The notes beneath the pieces are model-generated. The model did no database searches and had not been told where the DNA came from. It saw nothing but the letters and a program-made list of their open reading frames with translations. 64,000 nt of DNA from Cystobasidiopsis lactophilus (taxonomy: Eukaryota > Basidiomycota > Agaricostilbomycetes > Agaricostilbales > Chionosphaeraceae). Where the stretch lies: positions 2,677,883 to 2,741,882 of the forward strand of contig BCIO01000002.1 of the NCBI GenBank assembly GCA_001599975.1, in the 5' to 3' direction. The translations under genes were made by a program, and so were the position numbers. Shown here piece after piece: positions 34,354-46,652 of the stretch; position 1 is the stretch's first letter, and each line of letters begins with the position of its first letter.

Positions 34354-36201
34354 ATGCTGCTGAAATCGGCTGTCCTTGCTCTGCCTGCCTTGGCGTGGGC
34401 TTCGCAAGCGCCCGCTCGCCACCACCGCCGCGATCTCCTGGACGTCGATCTTTGCTTGGACATCGACCTGCTTGGCTTAGTCGAAATTGATATTGCCGCG
34501 GAATGTAGGCCTTTGTACGCAAAAAGGTCCCAATCTCATCACATTTCACAGTGGACATCCTCGGACATGGCCATCGAGTGCCCTGCGCTTCCAAATGCCC
34601 CGAGCCATGGGTTTTGGCCCCTGGAGGTCTCATTGACGTGGTACGGTGTCTTTCTCTTGGATTTGACTTCGTCGCTGACGCAACTTTTGCAGGACATCTG
34701 CGTCGAAGTTGACGTCTTGGGCTTGATCTCCGTCGATGCTGCGATCTCGCTCTCCCTTTTCTCTCACGACCTCGAACAACTGCCCTGCAAGCGCGTCTCC
34801 GACTGCGCACCAGCTTCTTCGTCGGTCCATCCCAGCAGCTCCGCGGGCCCCTCAAAGCCAATTTCGTCCGCGAGCCCAAGCTCCTATGGAAGCTCCAGGT
34901 CTTTATCCTCCGTACCTCACTACTCTTCATCGGCGCCGGCTTCCGACGAGATTGCCACGAGCGCCGCTAGCTCCCGCCCTAGCTCCGCCACCTCTCAACC
35001 TCCTCGTCCCTCCTCAAGCAAGGCCCCGCACCCAGCTTCGTCGTCCGCTCCGCACAGTGTCGCTCAATCTTCGAAGCCTGCTTACTCTCACAAGCCCTCT
35101 TCGTCAATCTCCAAGCACACCACCTCGAAGGCCACTCAAAAGCCCCATCAGCCGCACCATAAGCCTACCACCACCACAAAGCCTCATAAGCCGCTTCATC
35201 ATACTCCTAAGCCGACCAAGAAGCCTCACCACTCCCCCAAGCCGACCAAGGAGCCCCACAAGCCGCTTCATCATACTCCTAAGCCGACCAAGAAGCCTCA
35301 CCACTCCCCCAAGCCCACTAAAAAGCCCCACAAGCCTCACCACACGGCCAAGCCAACGCACGCCCATGCCAGCCACCACTCCAGCCACCAGCCGGCTTCA
35401 AGCAAACCTGCCACACCCGCCTCCTCTGCTGCGCCTTCAAGCACTTACCTTGGTACTCTCCCTGGAGACAACAAGCCTCCCTCCAGCTCTGCTCCCGCTG
35501 CCTCCAGCTCCTACTTGGGAACTCTTCCCGGCGACAACAAGCCTCCGGTCTCCTCCGCTCCCTCTTACCCTGGCGACAACAAGCCCCCGGTCTCTTCTGC
35601 TCACAGCACCAGTGGCTCGTACTTGGGTACTCTTCCGGGTGGTGAGCTCCCCAGCAGCAGCTACCATCGCTCGTCAGCGCCCGCCAGCTACAAACCCAGC
35701 TCGTCGGCTTCTCCTCCGGCTGCTTCCTCGAGCTCTGGCCCTCACCCACACTGCCGGCGCGATCTTTTGGATGCCGAAGTGTGCTTGGATGTCGACCTGC
35801 TCGGCCTGGTCAACATCGATCTGGAAGCTGACAGTGAGCCCGTCCGTCGCGGTCGTGAATGTGTCTTGCTAAGTGCATATCGGTGATTGCAGTCGATATT
35901 TTGGGCTTGGGCGGGGCCAAAAAGGTGCCTTGCTCGTCCGGCTGCCTTTACCAGCCTATGCAGCGAGGAGCTGGCTTGTTGGATGTCGTTAGTTTTGCTT
36001 CTCCTCTCACCTACCTGCCATTCCTCGGACTAAAAGAGCATGTGACAGGATGTCTGCGTCGACGTGGACGTCTTAGGCTTGATCAAAGTGGAAGCGGCGG
36101 TCCACCTTGGCCTGTTCGATTCCAGCATGGAACCCGTTTCTTGCTCCGCGCCTTCCAACCCGTGCTGCCCTCACAACCACCGACGAGCCAGGATCTTCTG
36201 A
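34354..36201 (+). CDS. Secreted Ser/Pro/Lys repeat protein with duplicated terminal domains
   Basis: Five exons: 34354-34504, 34552-34640, 34693-35833, 35893-35987, 36049-36201; 542 residues, frame closed. A signal peptide (MLLKSAVLALPALAWA) is followed by RRDLLDVDLCLDIDLLGLVEID. A first domain of about 85 residues contains CLDIDLLGL, VPCASKC, and CVEVDVLGLISVDA. A Ser/Pro/Thr/His/Lys linker of about 300 residues follows, with a 24-residue tandem repeat and three YLGTLPG units. A second copy of the domain then gives RRDLLDAEVCLDVDLLGL, VPCSSGC and CVDVDVLGLIKVEA. Cys positions and intron positions correspond between copies, so the ends are a real domain duplication. Inference: a cell-wall or matrix protein with two related Cys-containing domains joined by a glycosylated stalk. 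Family not recognised. Confidence 0.8.
35188..35331 (+). repeat. 72-bp tandem repeat in the coding linker (two near-identical units)
   Basis: Units 35188-35259 and 35260-35331 encode KPLHHTPKPTKKPHHSPKPT-like 24-residue blocks. Being a multiple of three, unit gain or loss keeps frame, so length polymorphism between strains is likely. Confidence 0.85.
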
Positions 36202-36465
36202 ACAACGAAAACACTCTTTAACACGGACACTTTTTCTTCGCACTTCAAATTGGGCTCCAAGGGTTTTTAGGCCAGGCGACGCTGGGTTAATCGTCGCGCT
36301 GAATTGACTACTTTTTGCAATGCTCCTCCTCCAAAGAGGCCCTCGCCGAGACACAGCTTCGCCTCAGTGCCCACAGAAAGTCGTGAACGCGGGGATCAAC
36401 TTTATTCGCACGTGAAATGGAGCTTGCCTCCTGAATTCAGCCTCCTTCTTCCGCGTCCGTCCAAT

Positions 36466-39400
36466 ATGGCCAAGGTCTTCTCGCTCGATGAGGTGGCCCA
36501 GCACAAGACGGAGGACAGCGCCTGGGTTGCAGTCGATGGCGGAGTCTACGTGAGTCGGCCATCACAGCTCATGCGTTCAATGGCTGGTCGCTCATTGGTG
36601 GGAGTCGCAGGACGTGACCAAGTTCCTGGCCAAGCACCCGGGCGGCAAGAAGATTCTGCTCAACAACTGCGGCAAGGACGCGTCGGAGCAGTTCTGGGGC
36701 TTCCACTCCAAGGCCGTCCTCGCAAACGCCAAAGACATGCTCATTGGCACCAGTTGCGTTGCTTCTCCCTTCAGCTCTTGGGCCTCGAGCTGGCATTGAT
36801 AGGATGTAGTAACAGCCGCTGTTGGGTCAAAGGAAGAGGCCGTCGCCGAATCAGAAACGGACCTCGCGCAAGAGAACGAGGAGCTGGACGATGACGCCGC
36901 CTACTTTGGAGACCTCATCCCCTTTGGAGATCCCGTACGCCCTCGTCTTTGCTCTTGGCGTATCAATTAGCCTGGACTGATACCAAACATGCGCGTCCAC
37001 AGTATTGGTGTAAGGCCAACTCCTGCATGGCAAACCTGGGGTCAGCGTTCATTTTGATCTCGCAGACATGGACTGGGCCTCGCCGTACTACGACGAGTCG
37101 CACAGACGGCTGCGAGCGTACATGCGAAAGTTCACAGAAACCGAGATCGAGCCTTATGTGTGAGTCCCCCATCCTACACTTCGAGAGCGTGCGTCTCTTG
37201 AACTTTAGTCGATGGCAACAGCATGGAATGGGACCAGAAGAAGACTGTTAGTTCTGATGCTACCCTCGACGCTCTTGGGCAGTCTTGTTCAAACAACATC
37301 CTTCAAACATTGACAGTTGCCACCCGAGTTCATGAAGAAGGCCGGCTCGCAAGGCATCTTGGGCGCCGTGTGCGGTGGCAAGTGGCCGGCCGTGAGTGAC
37401 AAACCGTTTGATTCGCTAGTGATATTGGATGCTCATGTTTTGAATCCGGATTAGAAATGGGCCAAAGGCATCCCAGTGCCAGGCAACGTCGACCCCGAGA
37501 AGTGGAACGCCTTTCACGACTTCATCGTCGTGTGAGTATCTTCTCCTTCCTTTATGAAGGCTTCTTTTTGCCCTTGCCGACGCTGTTTTGGTCGCGAACA
37601 GAGACGAAATGTGCCGGTGCGGATCCGGTGGCGTCAGTGAGTTTTGCCCTTCTTAACGCAGCGGCAAATGAACGAATCCGATCTGCTTTTCGCGTAGTCT
37701 GGGGCGTGATGGGCGGCTTGGGCATCGGCTTGCCTCCCATCATCAAGTTTGGCAGCCAGGAAATGAAGGACCGCATCATCCCGCCCGTCATTCGAGGCGA
37801 CAAGCGTATCTGTCTGGCCATTAGTCAGTACTTGATGGTTGCTTGTTATAAGAATGCTTACATGCCTAACGGACAGCCGAACCTGGCGCTGGCAGCGATG
37901 TGGCCAACATCACCACCACCGCCGTCAAGACTGAAGATGGCAAGCACTATATCGTGAACGGCGAAAAGGTGCGCAGAAGAACCACTGAATAGCGTATCAT
38001 GCCCACACGAGCCTCACAGAAATGGATCACCAACGGCATCTGGTGTGATTGCAAGTCCTCTCTCTCTTCTCCCGCTTCATCACTTTGCGACTAAGCTGAC
38101 CAGCGCTATTAGACTTCACCGTCGCTGTACGAACGGGAGGCAAAGGCATGGGCGGCATCTCCTTGCTCCTGATCGAGCGCAGCTTCGGCGGCATCGAGAC
38201 CAGGCAAATGGGTGCGTTCGGCTTTTAGTTTCGCCGCCGTGACTGAGCGTCGAGAGTTTGCCACTCGCACAGACTGCATGGGCGTTCACTCTTCCGGCAC
38301 AAGCTATGTCACTTTTGAGTGCGTTTCCTCCACTGAGCCTCGTTTGTCCGCGCGATTTAACTTGCGCCTATGCGGCCCACCGCAGAGATGTCAAGGTGCC
38401 GGTGACCAACATCAGTACGCTGCCCTTCGCTCTCAGATGTGAAGCGCTCTGATGGCTGTGTTCGGACAGTTGGGAAGGAGAACAAAGGCTTCAACTTGAT
38501 CATGAGCAACGTGAGCGTTCCGACTGCCGCGGCGTTACCAACCAGTTTTATGTTGAACTTCCTGCAGTTCAACGGAGAGCGCATCGGCATTGCAATGCAG
38601 GCCAATCGCTTTTCTCGCGTCTTGCTGGAAGAATGCATGAAATACTCTTCCAAGCGCAAGGTCGGTCCACCACCGAACGCATGCGCTGGCTTTGTCTGCC
38701 TGACACTGTGACCTCTCAGACTTTTGACACGCTGCTTCGTGACCACCCAGTCATTCGAAACAAGCTGGCGCACATGGCCAGGCAGATAGAAGCGCAAGTC
38801 GTTTGCTTTTTGTGCACTCGCCACTGCTCACCATGACTCTTGTGGCTCTCTAGGACGCACGCCTGGATTGAGGTCAGTAGCTTCATAGATTTCTACTAAC
38901 ACAGGGTCAGACAATTTATGCTTGGAGCGTGGCAGACTCTGATTTATCAAACGACCAAGTACGAAGCTGAGGATATGATGCTCCGAGCCGGCGGAAACGT
39001 GGCTCTCCTGAAAGCCCAAGCGACAAAGACAGTAAGGCTTATTCGTTCGCAAGCCTTTGGTACAACAACAAGGCTCATCGCGACTGCCCGCCACCGCAGT
39101 TGGAATATTGCGCCGCGGAGGCTGTCCAGATTTTTGGCGGTTTGGGATACGTGAGTGCTCTATACAATTCTCTCTCGAGAACAAAAGGTTTAGAACGCTT
39201 GCTCGTGTGCTCAGACTCGAGGTGGCCAAGGCGAAAAAGTGGAGTGAGTGCTCTCTTCCGTTTGTTTGCAAGTTGGGCCCTGAATCGAAGCCCCAAATAG
39301 ACGCCTTTATCGAGACGTTCGCGCCTACAGCATTCCCGGTGGAAGGTGTGTTCTTGTCTCTCTGTCTCTCGCCCTGCCGAAATCTGACTTGACAATGTCA

Positions 39401-39474
39401 GCGAGGAGATCATGCTCGACTTGGGCATCCGGCAGTCCATCAAGGTGGCCGAGATCATGGGGGCTAAGCTCTAG
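36466..39474 (+). CDS. Cytochrome b5-acyl-CoA dehydrogenase fusion
   Basis: Twenty-four exons, closed frame, 533 residues: 36466-36549, 36611-36752, 36810-36934, 37003-37009, 37066-37159, 37222-37246, 37317-37391, 37455-37531, 37602-37636, 37698-37823, 37877-37968, 38020-38044, 38113-38211, 38273-38318, 38386-38414, 38470-38510, 38568-38660, 38720-38793, 38854-38872, 38936-39031, 39100-39150, 39215-39243, 39301-39345, 39402-39474. Residues 1-75 are a cytochrome b5 domain with haem ligands in HPGG (His37) and GFHS (His60). From about residue 120 comes an acyl-CoA dehydrogenase: flavin/substrate motifs GSDVANITT, KWITNGI, RIGIAMQANRF, and the C-terminal IPGGSEEIMLDLGIRQS. Known: fungi carry such b5-ACAD fusions, thought to act in peroxisomal or mitochondrial acyl-CoA oxidation. 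Exon 4 is 7 nt. The intron after exon 18 is GC-AG. Confidence 0.92.
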
Positions 39475-42176
39475 TCAGATTGCACATTGCAGAAACATCA
39501 ATTGTAGTACCTCGCTGTGCCATCAAATCTCATCGCAATGTGCTTTGGACATACCCTTCCGGCCTCCTCGGCATTGGTGAAGCAGTTCACGAGAACGGGC
39601 GCAAGGCGAAGACGTCGAATAAGCAGCACGTATTGTAGCAAGTACACGCAAGCCTTACGAGAGAAAATTCAACCGTGTTGGATCGCAAAATCGAAAGCTT
39701 GGTGAGGCAGAGCATTATTAGGCCACTCGCCACCCACCAATGTGGCCGTCAGCCCAGCATTTTGTGGCGCGATCAGTGCGGCAGTATTATTAGGAAAGCT
39801 GGGAGGCAAAGGGGAGGGGGCGGTCCGGCTCAAGAGCTGACGGCGCCCGGTTCATGAGCGAGCCGGTTCCTTTGGCCGCCATGTAAGTCTTCCTCCATTT
39901 CTCCAAGACGACGAATACATTATGACAGCTGACACACCTGAAGCGAGCCCATCGCTCGTGCCGTGAGCCGGCCAGCTCCGACAAGGTGGCGACACGAAGC
40001 CCTTTCGCGGACGTGCAGGCCGGGCTTGTGACTCTTGCCCGGGCGGTGCGACGAAGTCGTGAGAAGCCGCCGCTGACCTGGAAGATGGCTAGACGGCCTC
40101 CTCTCAAGCTCCACGGCGGGTTGGCGAGCGAGGAGGCGGCGGCGCCTTTCCGCTACTGTTGGCCGCCTGCAGCCCAAGACGACGATACCGAAAAGGGACA
40201 TGGCACACGAGCGCCCCCAGTCAGCCTGCGTACAACCTGACCGAGCAAAATTTGAGGAAGAAGACAGACCAGCGACGCAACCAATTCTATGACGTGAAAC
40301 GGGACGGAGCAGGGACGGAATTTTGCCCTAAGCTAAGCTTTGTGCTTACTATCGCTGGCAGACGACGCCACCTGTGGGGCGAGCCAGTAGCCGTATCTGG
40401 CGACATGCGTGCGGTGGCGGGCGAGGAATGGTCGGTGAGGCCAGACGGCGGTGGCGACTTGTGACAGAGGGCTGCTTGTGATCACATTCTAGGCCCAAAG
40501 CGTGGTGATTAGGTGGTTGCTCTTGTTCCCGCACATATGCGACAGAAGCGTTGAGGGCAGGCGATACACGGGCGTCAATCAGCAACCAGAGCCTGACCCC
40601 GCTGCTCTGCTTTGGTTGCTCTCCAACCATCCAGAGATCCTGGAGCGCTGTTGTTTCTCTTCTGCAGCCAACCAGATCCGAGACTCGGCTCGGTTGGTCT
40701 GACGTTCTTCAGAGTCCCACCGTACGAAGACAGACCGAACATTGCTCCGACTTTGTGGGCTTGCCCAAGACCAAGGCAATTGTCGCCACTTAATATTGTG
40801 CCGAACCTTCCTGTTTCGGAGGGCAACACCAAAACTTGTCCTTGGTCTGGGAGACGGCAAGCAACAAGCCCCTGGCCAAAGGTGCGTGATCTGTGATCAA
40901 TGATCAAGTCTGGTCGTCGAAGATGTGGCTAACGTTTGGGGACGCTGAGGATGCCAAAAGATAACAGAGCAAACTTCTGGCTGAGCTTGGACGACGAGGA
41001 GTTTGCCGAAGAAGTTGTGGCAAGTGAACCAAGGCACGGTGCGAATCAGACGATTGTGACAACACTTGGTGGAGCCAGTCCTTGACGCTTTCGCAGATTG
41101 GCAAGCACAAGTCGGCGTCATCAAACCGTCATAGAGGCTGTCCATCAGGAAGGCTACGGACATTGGCAAGCGACTCGAGGCCGTCAATATATTCCGAAGC
41201 TGGTTGATCTACGACGATTCCTCCGAGTCTGGCAGCACACCGTCACTTCCTGTTGCCGACGCTTCGTGGCTGCAATTCGGTACTGGAGTCGCACTGTGCC
41301 AACATCCGGTGGTCAAGGGTCAAGGTGTAGCAGGCACATCAAGCTCGACTTGCGACCCGCTTCTTCGCCAAATCGGAACACACCAATCCCCAAGACACTA
41401 GCAGAAAGAGTACCGGGCCTGCTCACTGGAGGTAGTGACGGGTGACCCGAGAGGACATCAGCCAGGTGCGCTCTGCTGACGCCCTATAGCCAGGGCGGCT
41501 CTTGCGGTCACCAGATGATGCTGAAGCGAGTGACGTATGGCGCTTGATCACAGGCACTAGCACAAGCATCTCATTTGCTGAGGGGGGCACAGAGCTGTCC
41601 AGGGGCGGTTTGCGGCTGCTATCTGGTGGGCCAAAAGAACATCGCGACTGGTCCTCGACCCACGGTTGGCTCGGATCTTGGCCACCAGGGCAGGAAGGAA
41701 GGCCGGCCAACAAGTGCGACTCGGTACATCGCTATCTCGTCGACCTGCAGTCGAACACACCCCGGCGGACCAGGGCGAGCCGAGACAGACGCAGACCGAC
41801 GCCCACAGATCTTCGCGGTGCAAAGCTTGCTCTCAAGCGCCTTCGTGATCGACTCTGGTCCGGCGCAAAGAAGCTAGCTGTTCCACCTTCATCTTGGGCG
41901 CCCGGGTGAGGGAAGGTAGAGCATTGGAGAGTGCTGCTGAGGCGAGCATTGACGCATTGGCGAGGATTTTGCCACCTGGCTAGACCTCGCTCTACAAATT
42001 GGCTTTGGCCACCGCACTGCCGTCATCGTCGAAGGGGTCGAAGCAGGTTCTTGGGGATTGGCTCGGCAGCCTGTGACAGCGGCCCGAGACTTGAACAGAC
42101 AATCTCTCTCGCCGCCATCTTGGCCTTTTCCTGTTGGCAGCTCCAAAGCACCAGTTCTCTTCGGGGCTGCCTCGAG
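39475..42176. other. 2.7-kb region without a convincing gene
   Basis: Longest unexplained stretch. Frames on both strands are short and overlap; none has recognisable motifs, consistent splice sites or signal peptides. A minus-strand start at about 40201 (MSLFGIVVLG) and a plus-strand acidic stretch at about 40950 were examined and not accepted. It could hold decayed genes, a non-coding RNA or the regulatory region of the downstream transcription factor. Confidence 0.35.
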
Positions 42177-44753
42177 ATGGAGAGAACCACCATTTTCCCC
42201 ATTGTGCAACCTGCTGGCGGCACCGGCTCAACACCCGGTTTCCCTTCCACATCCACCATCTCCGCCTCCTCCCCCAGTGATTTGTCCCGGAGTGAAGTGG
42301 CGGGGACGTTGCTCAACATGTCCACCAATGGCGGCGGCCCAGAGCCGTCCACTTCAAAGCCAGGCGCTCGGATTGCCCTGGCATGTACCGTGTTCGTCCA
42401 CCCAATTCCGCTGTGCTTCATTGGCCCTCGCCGGCTCACTCTGCGGTCCGGCGCATTACAGGTGCAGAGTCCAGAAGATGCGCTGCAAAGGCGGGCACCC
42501 CGTGAGCGGCCTCCAGAGGAACCTTGGCCCCATCTCAATCTAGTCCCTCCAGTGCGAACGCTGTCGCCGGGGAGGTCATGAATGCGTAAGTGCCACCAAT
42601 CCGAGCGTTTGCACCATGGCGTCCGCTCCTCTTGCAGCAGCTCTCTGTGGCAGCCTCAAGCCGGCTCATTCGTTGCGCGCAGGTTTATGATGCCTCATCA
42701 AAACCCAGAGTGCGCAAGGAGAACACGCTCTCCCAGCGGACTTCGACCATCGAGGCGCGCATTGGACACCTCGAAAGCTTGCACGCTGCCTCGCTGCATA
42801 ATAAGCAGCGCCCTCCCGCGGCCATTCCACCTCTCGCCGGGCCGGGCCGCCCTCTAAATCCCAAGGACAATCTGCTTGAACTCAGGCACCTCGAGGAATT
42901 AACAGCATCCAACTTCCTGGTCAACCCAGCCGAGGAGCGATTGCACGGACTAGCTCGTATGCCAGACGAACACCCAGAGTCTTACTCGCCTGCTCAGATG
43001 GACTGGCCGGTCGACAATCCGGAGGACATCGTGAATCGGGGGCTCATCAGCAAAGAACAGGCGCGATCGTACTGGGAGCGCTTCCATCGGGTCTGCGCCT
43101 ACCGGGTGGGCTGTAAGCAGAATTTGGTCGCGCGTCCACTTGTTGGCCGGCTTAATTTGGCGAGCAAACAGTCACAGACGAGGAGAGGACGTTGTTTGCC
43201 ACTAGGCGACAGTCTCCATTGCTTTTTGCTGCCATTTGCTCAGCTGGCGCGCGGTCGCTGAAGGAATTGGACGAATCCGCCATCCTCATGGCCGAGGCCA
43301 AGCGCCTCGCCGTTCGCGTCATCTTCGTGGACGATCTTGCAGACTCTGCGTCGATGCTAGGGGACTTGAAAGGGTTGTTGGTGCTTTGCGTATACTGGTC
43401 CATGCCCAGCTTGGTGGGCACCATCGTCTCGTAAGCTTTGGCGTTCTCGTTGTCCTGCCAATCGCAGCATCTGACTAAAGGTTTCGCGAACAGTCTATCC
43501 TACCACCTGGGCTTGCACACCATCTTCGTCAAGCTCACCGATGCTTCTTTGCGCGGGCACGCGGACGAAGCCCCACTTGTTTACCGCGGCCGTTTATGGC
43601 TAGTGGTCTACATTTACGCCAATTTGTGATTGTTTTGTCGCTTTTGTTGCTTCACCTAAGATGTTGAACTAATGAGCTCGGTCAACCGCCAGGTTCTCGG
43701 TCCTGTACAGACAGCCTCTGCTGATTCAAGTCGACTCTTCCGTCCTTGTGCAACAAGCGGACGTCCTACGCTCTTCCGCATACAGCTCAAGCGAATTGGA
43801 TGCCTGTGTCTCAATGCATTGCGAGCTCATCGCACTGCTGACTCGGGCCAGGACCAGCATGCAAGGAGATCCGGAAACCGCGTGGCAAATAGTCCCATTG
43901 TTTGCGGATCAGTTAGACCAGTGGTGGAGCAAGTGGTCGGAAGCAGGCGAGGACGGTATCAAGGATAAAGAGTGGGTTTTCGCCGGCTGTCGATTGCTCT
44001 TCGGAAAAGCTCAGAGTTTGTTAAAAGCACTTCGTACTATCTGGTTGCTTACCACATCTCCAGATTATACATTCACACGTTCAGCTGTTCGTAACACTTT
44101 CCAGCGGCGCGCGTGCACTTTCGCTGACCGAGATTTGCTGGTTCTGCAGTCAGCCCTGTCATCGACGGCAAGGACATTCTAAGTGTTCCCGACAAGTTCG
44201 TGGCAGGGCATGTGGCAGCCAGCTGCTCGTTGAGCATTGTTAAGGCTGCCCTTGATCCCAATAGAGGCGTGTCGCCGTTTGGCCTGGCGGTCGACTTTCA
44301 GCTGTTGGGTCTTGGACTCGCGGTTTTCAGTAAGGTCGACTGCTCTTTTCCCAAAGGTTGCTGGTTGAATCTGTCCGCAGCGCTGTGCAGTCTATCCCTA
44401 GTCCTACCGAACAGCTATAACGTCCTTGAACATCGTGATGCTGTTTTCACCCTCTACCAAACCTATTACTCGGAAGCCAACTCGCCCTACTCACGCGCTA
44501 TCCTCAAGCTGTGTGATAAGTTGACGGCGACGGGCGACAACATGGTCAATTGCGACCTCCCAGCAGGCGAACATGTCGCTCAAGTCTTGGACAAGGAATC
44601 GCGGGTTTCTTTGGATTTGATCGCAATCAGTCCTGGCAAGTTTTTCTCTGTACTCAGCTGAAGTCTTGCCTGACCCCGCTCCCAGCTTTTGCCGAGGGGG
44701 TTTTTAACGGACCCTCTGTTGGGCCCGCCTTTCCTCTGCCCAGCCTGCCTTAA
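42177..44753 (+). CDS. Zn(II)2Cys6 fungal transcription factor, paralogue 1
   Basis: Eleven exons: 42177-42391, 42462-42501, 42553-42585, 42683-43112, 43172-43430, 43494-43625, 43693-43971, 44028-44086, 44150-44329, 44381-44635, 44686-44753; 649 residues, frame closed. The zinc cluster has Cys at 70, 73, 80, 86, 89 and 96 (CTVCRVQKMRC then CERCRRGGHEC). It is followed by a coiled-coil-like linker and the fungal-specific middle homology region (SYHLGLHTIFVKL, RGRLWLVVYIY). Known: such proteins are nuclear regulators, usually binding CGG repeats. The last intron starts gcaagt (GC-AG). Exons 2, 3, 4, 7, 8 and 9 have exactly the lengths of those in paralogue 2 at 47281-49939. Target genes unknown. 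Confidence 0.9.
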
Positions 44754-45128
44754 TTCAGCCTGCTATCACACTCTCGAAGTCACCGTTTTGGTTTGTAAAC
44801 GAGGACGTGCGCCAATTTGCCGCCACCAGGGATTCAAGCCTCGCCCCAAGCCTCGCCCGAGCTGTCATCCCAAAAGGAAGCGGCGACTCATCGACTAAAT
44901 GTTGTATCGCTGTATGCGCAGACTTCGCTCAATTGTACCATCATTCACCACCCAAATGCTCCAATTCCTATCTCGCAGCCGATTGTTGACGCATCGATTG
45001 CTTGCATGGCAGAATCCCCTAAAATCAAAACCCAATCCAGTAGAGCATGGCACAGTGAGATTGAGAAGGGCTGAAACAGAGCCATGATGAAAGTGAGAAC
45101 TGAGAGAAAGTCGGTATCGAGGAAGGGA
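44754..45128. other. Short convergent intergenic stretch
   Basis: About 375 bp between the convergent transcription-factor and F-box-like genes. No gene supported; holds two 3' ends. Confidence 0.45.
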
Positions 45129-46652
45129 CTATGGGTCCGGAAAGAAAGTTTCGTCGAACAAGAGGTCGGTCGATAACCAAGAAACGTTTGGCATCTCAAA
45201 GATGATTTTTTTGATGCGAGCCGGCCTTGTGGGCGCGTCATGGCCTCCACGGGCGAGGTGGATTGACCGCAGGTTGGAGAAACAGGCGGCGGCCGAGTAC
45301 AGCAAGTCCCTTGACAACTCTGGAGGCTCCTCTTTAGGGCTGTAAGCGAGCACAAGGTGCTTAACACTCTCTTGAAGGGGCGCAGGTGCGCTCGGTTCGT
45401 CAGTGTCGGCCTCCTCCAATAGCTCCACCAGCGTGTCCAATTGATCGTAAGGTAAGCCCAGAAGGATAGGCGAGCATTCTGGTAGTACGCGCAGAGGTGC
45501 CTTGGAAGTTGGTTTAGTGCCTATGATACGATCATAGTCCCTTGAAGCAGCAGGCTCACCTCGCCGTCGACCTCGTCGCCGATCCTCAAATCCCTGAGAC
45601 ATCCCGAGAGGCTCGACAGGAAGGTTTCAGAACCCTTGGCGATCATATCCTTGCAATCCGTCATCCAAAGAGCCCTCAAAGCAGGCAGGACTCCTTCTGG
45701 CAGCGCCCAGAAGAACTGCTTGGCAAGCCAAACGAAGTCGACGGTCATGTTTTGCAGAATCAGGACGGTCAGCTTGGACAGGTCGAAAGACTCGGTGATC
45801 AACTTGCTGCTGTCCAGTTCGACGTCCAGGCGCGTTCTGTGCGCATGTCAACCTTTCGGTCCTAGCGCATTAGCCGGATTCGCTCACCGGAAGTGATTGT
45901 GTAAATGCAGAATCTTCAAGGCAGGAGAGAAGGCGATGGTTTCGAGGGAGAGCCTGTGTTTCTCGTCGACCTGTTCGCTGCCCCAATGGCCGCTCGCAAC
46001 TGCAATTTGTCAGTGTCGGTCGCAGCCAAGCTGTCAAATCTGCTCTCACAAATGATAGTGAGGGCCTTCAGAGCTTCAAGTGGGCGGAGCTTGAAGAGCT
46101 CGATGCTGCCCTCCAAGACGAGATTCTCCAGGTGCTTGAATGGCTCGAGGTCGTACACCGCTTGGTATCGATGCATGCCGTAGAAGTTGGCGAGGTCCAG
46201 GGTTCTCACGGAGCTCGCAAATTGAACAGCCCGCTTGATCTCGTCAGAATCGTTCTCGACCGTAATGACTGGGCACTGCATTCAGAAACGCCAAAGACAA
46301 GGGACCACATCGACTCACAGTACGCCATCAGTTTCTGGGCCGCATTGCGGAATATGCGGTGGGCAAGCGAAGCCGCCTCAAGATCTCTGAGGGAGCTGGG
46401 TTCAAGAGTGCTGATGCCAGGGAAGGTAGAGTGCCGCCTGCTCGTCTTCACCAAGTGCGAGAGGACGATTTCAATGAGCTCTTGCGAGAGGAGCCCGATT
46501 CCGAATCCGCTGTGCCTGAGGCAGACCGTACACCTGCAGGGCGGCACGTAAGCGACAGTGAGCTTCGACGAAACCACAGTCGGTTTCGACGAAGCCGTGA
46601 TGGTCTTGTTGACGGGCCCAAAAGGCGCTGCAGGCTGTGGCCTTCGCGACAT
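45129..46652 (-). CDS. F-box-like leucine-rich protein
   Basis: Five exons: 46319-46652, 46050-46268, 45888-45999, 45560-45836, 45129-45500; 437 residues, frame closed. Near residue 45 it has LLSQELIEIVLSHLV, matching the L-P-x-E-L-x-x-x-I-x-x-x-L core of F-box motifs, followed by a long stretch with LRR-like spacing (VRTLDLANFYG, LENLVLEGS, LKILHLHNHF, LTVLILQNM). Known: fungal F-box proteins recruit substrates to SCF ubiquitin ligases through Skp1; many are lineage-specific. No substrate can be inferred. A further upstream in-frame Met exists, so the start is a choice. The gene lies between two paralogous transcription factors on the opposite strand. Confidence 0.65.

Noticed and set aside
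39790-40201. Minus-strand reading starting MSLFGIVVLG and later LAIFQVSG, considered as a Hikeshi/Opi10-like protein
   Set aside because: The spacing between the two segments is far too short for that family and no splice model joins them.
40950-41090. Acidic plus-strand frame (FWLSLDDEEFAEEVV)
   Set aside because: Stops after about 45 codons; no continuing exon or homologue recognised.
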